Shown here: in pieces, positions 62,263-64,000 of the stretch | Layout of the letters: the number at the start of each line of letters is the position of its first letter | Numbering within the stretch: position 1 is the first letter of the stretch | Assembly: GCA_000421005.1 (NCBI GenBank) | Contig: ATWA01000002.1 | Location: forward strand, 1-64,000 | Direction: 5' to 3' | DNA: 64,000 nt | DNA from: Clostridiales bacterium NK3B98 | GTDB taxonomy: Bacteria > Bacillota > Clostridia > Oscillospirales > Oscillospiraceae | The notes under the pieces: model-generated | Database searches by the model: none | What the model was told of the DNA's origin: nothing | Seen by the model: only the letters and a program-made list of their open reading frames with translations | Program-made: the position numbers and the translations under genes

Positions 62263-63234
62263 TTATTCTTTCTTCTCGGTGTGCAGGTGGGCGAGGGGAT
62301 TCATCTGGGCGGCATCCGCCAGATTCTCACTGCTCACATGGGTATAGATCTGGGTGGTATTCAGGTGGTCATGACCGAGAACCTCCTGAAGGGTACGCAC
62401 GTCCAAACCGCTTTGCAGCATCAGGGTTGCGGCGGTATGTCGCAGCTTGTGGGCGGAATACAGCGCCGGGTCCAGCCCAGCGGCGGCCAGATTGTTTTTT
62501 ACCAGTAGATGGACGGCGCTTTTGGAGATGCGCTTTCGCTGGTTGCTGACAAAAAGCGCCTCGGGCTCTATGAGCGTCATTGCATTTCTGACGACAAAAT
62601 AGCTGTCTAAAGCGTCCATACAACTGTCATTTAAGTACAAAATCCGCTCTTTATTGCCCTTGCCCAGCACCCGGATCCGGTTGCCGTGGATGTCGCTGCA
62701 ATTCAATCCCACCAGCTCAGAGATCCGAAGCCCGCAGTTGAGAAAGAGCATGAGGATGCAGTAGTCCCGCTCCGGATATTTGCCCTGCACTGATTCCAGC
62801 AGCCGCACCGATTCCTCCAAGGTGAGATACCGGGGCAGCGACTTGCGGATTTTGGGAGAATCCAGATCCTGTACCGGATTTTCGGAAAGCTGATGGGTTT
62901 TCACAGTGAGGTACTTGTACAGTGACCGGATGGCAGAGATTTTCCGTGCCCGGGAGGCTTCGTTTAAACCTTTTTCCCGGTTCAGGTAGCTGAGATAACT
63001 GTACACGTCGCTGAGGAAGATTTCCCGCACCAGCGGCAAATCCACATCTCCCATGGAGATTTCAGCGTCTGGGGTGTCTCTGGGAACAATCCGCTTCAAA
63101 CGCTTGATGTAGCGGAAAAAGCTGCGCAGGTCTAAATAGTATTCATCTACTGTGTGATTGGAATGTCCTTTCACCGACTCGTGATAGGACAGGAAATCCC
63201 GCAGCAGCGGGGATGCCTCGTCTCGATAGTCCAT
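62263..63234 (-). CDS. xerC: site-specific tyrosine recombinase, XerC type
   Basis: 323-aa recombinase with SAM-like N-terminal domain (about 1-115) and catalytic residues R170 (GLRISEL), H262 and R265 (HKLRH), H288 (LGHDH) and Y297 (QIYTH). Ends with a His/Lys/Glu tail (LAHLHTEKKE). Likely a chromosomal XerC-like protein; a phage integrase is possible but there is no phage context. AGGGG about 6 bases before the ATG. A nested palindrome occupies the leader. Confidence 0.88.
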   Translation of the reverse strand: MDYRDEASPLLRDFLSYHESVKGHSNHTVDEYYLDLRSFFRYIKRLKRIVPRDTPDAEISMGDVDLPLVREIFLSDVYSYLSYLNREKGLNEASRARKISAIRSLYKYLTVKTHQLSENPVQDLDSPKIRKSLPRYLTLEESVRLLESVQGKYPERDYCILMLFLNCGLRISELVGLNCSDIHGNRIRVLGKGNKERILYLNDSCMDALDSYFVVRNAMTLIEPEALFVSNQRKRISKSAVHLLVKNNLAAAGLDPALYSAHKLRHTAATLMLQSGLDVRTLQEVLGHDHLNTTQIYTHVSSENLADAAQMNPLAHLHTEKKE

Positions 63235-63258
63235 ATATGCCCCTGTACCGGGTTTTTA

Positions 63259-63337
63259 CCTCCCTCAACCTGAACAAAATTTTTATTTTGTTCAGGTTTG
63301 TCTGTCGTACCCGAGGGAGGATGGTTCCCTCCCTCGG
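63259..63337 (-). repeat. nested palindromic leader ahead of the XerC-type gene
   Basis: Inner perfect 14-bp palindrome AACCTGAACAAAAT-TTTT-ATTTTGTTCAGGTT (63267-63298). Outer CCTCCCTC (63259-63266) can pair with GAGGGAGG (63313-63320), and the latter can instead pair within CCGAGGGAGG / CCTCCCTCGG (63311-63320 and 63328-63337). Two mutually exclusive folds are thus possible. It may be a terminator of the preceding gene or a regulatory leader. Confidence 0.6.
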
Positions 63338-63350
63338 CGTCAACGCTATG

Positions 63351-63614
63351 TTACTCTTTTGCTTTTCTCAATACCCCGTCCGGCATAGTGGGAAGAATCA
63401 GATCACCGCTGATGCAATGCTCCTCCGCCCAGTACATCACATCGGACAAAGTGTGATACTCAGCCTCGCAGGTTTGCAGGTCGTGGAGCCGCTGCTGTGC
63501 ATCTGTGGCGTTCTTTACAGGCAGCGACGAAGCCAGTGAATGATTGTTCAGTGCTTCTCGGCGGCTTTTTCTGAGAAAAGCCTTCAGCTCCTTATAGGAT
63601 ATATAACGTTCCAT
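63351..63614 (-). CDS. small hypothetical protein
   Basis: 87-aa soluble, charged protein starting MERYISYKELKAFLRKSRREALNNHS. No membrane helix; no family recognised. The ATG overlaps the radA stop by 4 bases, so it is translated from the radA message; an earlier in-frame start would lie inside radA and has no SD. One candidate role is as a radA-linked accessory protein, but that is only context. Confidence 0.7.
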   Translation of the reverse strand: MERYISYKELKAFLRKSRREALNNHSLASSLPVKNATDAQQRLHDLQTCEAEYHTLSDVMYWAEEHCISGDLILPTMPDGVLRKAKE

Positions 63615-64000
63615 CAGGCTTGCCCTCGTCCCAGCACTGCCAGCGCCTCCCGAATGTTCCGTACCGGAATGAGCTGCAATCCCGGAATATCCAAGTCCTT
63701 TGCGCCACGCACCGGAACCAGACATTTCTGAAAGCCCAGCCGACGAATTTCACTGAGCCGCTGCCCCAGTACGCTGACGCTGCGAATCTCTCCGGTGAGT
63801 CCTACCTCGCCCACAGCGGCCAAGTCCTCTGGAACAGGCAGATCCCGGAAACAGGACGCCAGCGCCAGTACCACTGCCAAGTCAGCGGCAGGTTCGTTCA
63901 GGTTCAACCCGCCAATGACGTTGATAAAGGCGTCACAGTTGCCAATACGCAGACCTCCGCGCTTTTCTAAAACTGCCAATAAAAGCGTTGCGCGGTTGTA
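63614..64000 (-). CDS. radA: DNA repair protein RadA, C-terminal part (cut by window edge)
   Basis: 128 codons of the C-terminal Lon-protease-like domain of RadA: LLLAVLEKRGGLRIGNCDAFINVIGG, DLAVVLALASCFRD, and GEVGLTGEIRSV are diagnostic. RadA is a RecA-like branch-migration helicase in recombination. The 5' part, with the zinc finger and Walker A, lies beyond position 64000. Stop overlaps the next gene's ATG. Confidence 0.93.
   Translation of the reverse strand, partial: YNRATLLLAVLEKRGGLRIGNCDAFINVIGGLNLNEPAADLAVVLALASCFRDLPVPEDLAAVGEVGLTGEIRSVSVLGQRLSEIRRLGFQKCLVPVRGAKDLDIPGLQLIPVRNIREALAVLGRGQA

Noticed and set aside
63259-63337. The palindromes as a LexA box or a CRISPR fragment.
   Set aside because: The GAAC/GTTC spacing is far larger than a LexA box and there is no spacer-repeat series.

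Overview
The window comes from a fairly GC-rich, endospore-forming member of the Clostridia, most likely an Oscillospiraceae/Ruminococcaceae-type gut bacterium. Four things point there. It has a SCIFF peptide with its radical-SAM maturase, a pair typical of Clostridia. It has spore-coat basement genes (spoVM, a SipL-like gene, spoIVA). It has a tyrosyl T-box and a lysine riboswitch, both Firmicutes-style. Its housekeeping gene order is firmicute (dxs-tlyA-nadK-argR-recN, clpP-clpX-lon-engB, yicC-remA-gmk-rpoZ-priA-def-fmt-rsmB-rlmN-prpC-prkC-rsgA-thiN). Genus cannot be decided from the sequence alone. No rRNA, insertion sequence, CRISPR array or prophage was seen.

Layout. 0.2-6.4 kb: isoprenoid, NADP, arginine-regulator and DNA-repair operon, with genes mostly overlapping by 4 bases. 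6.4-8.0 kb: tyrS under a T-box. 8.1-8.9 kb: an AT-rich GIY-YIG nuclease gene that looks acquired. 9.0-12.6 kb (minus): asd-dapA-dapB plus a free-standing aspartokinase-type ACT protein, under a lysine riboswitch. 12.7-15.3 kb: queuosine genes queA and tgt, then yajC. 15.4-17.4 kb: TIGR04086 membrane protein, SCIFF peptide and maturase. 17.7-20.1 kb: proC, a SpoIIM-like membrane protein and a XerD-type recombinase. 20.2-24.1 kb (minus): a large secreted glucosaminidase with six fibronectin-III repeats. 24.2-24.6 kb: tRNA-Pro(CGG) and tRNA-Leu(GAG), each with its own promoter and terminator. 24.6-29.8 kb: two TIGR0396x/0393x radical-SAM-linked proteins, rplS, rbgA, rnhB, yraN. 29.9-32.1 kb: thrC and a metallophosphoesterase. 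32.3-38.8 kb: tig, clpP, clpX, lon, engB. 38.8-43.5 kb: a eukaryotic-type branching enzyme, ispD-ispF, and a DUF3343/cysteine-desulfurase pair. 43.6-45.8 kb: cdaA-cdaR (c-di-AMP synthesis). 45.9-58.8 kb: a long housekeeping and signalling run ending in the PASTA kinase, rsgA and thiN. 58.8-62.2 kb: two tiny genes (a 49-aa membrane protein and 24-aa SpoVM), SipL-like and SpoIVA. 62.3-64.0 kb (minus): a XerC-type recombinase, a small unknown protein and the C-terminal end of radA.

How the genes work together. dxs, ispD and ispF are three steps of the MEP isoprenoid pathway, split over two loci. asd, dapA, dapB and thrC belong to the aspartate family, with lysine feedback through RNA and possibly through the ACT protein. 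tig, ClpXP and Lon form the nascent-chain and protein quality-control block. SpoVM anchors SpoIVA to the forespore membrane and SipL binds SpoIVA, so the 59-62 kb cluster puts a physical complex into one locus.

The points most worth attention are: the contiguous spoVM-sipL-spoIVA locus; the SCIFF precursor with a seventh cysteine; three places where a terminator-like hairpin contains the Shine-Dalgarno sequence of the next gene; the free-standing aspartokinase regulatory domain; the AT-rich GIY-YIG islet; and a nested palindrome ahead of the XerC-type gene.
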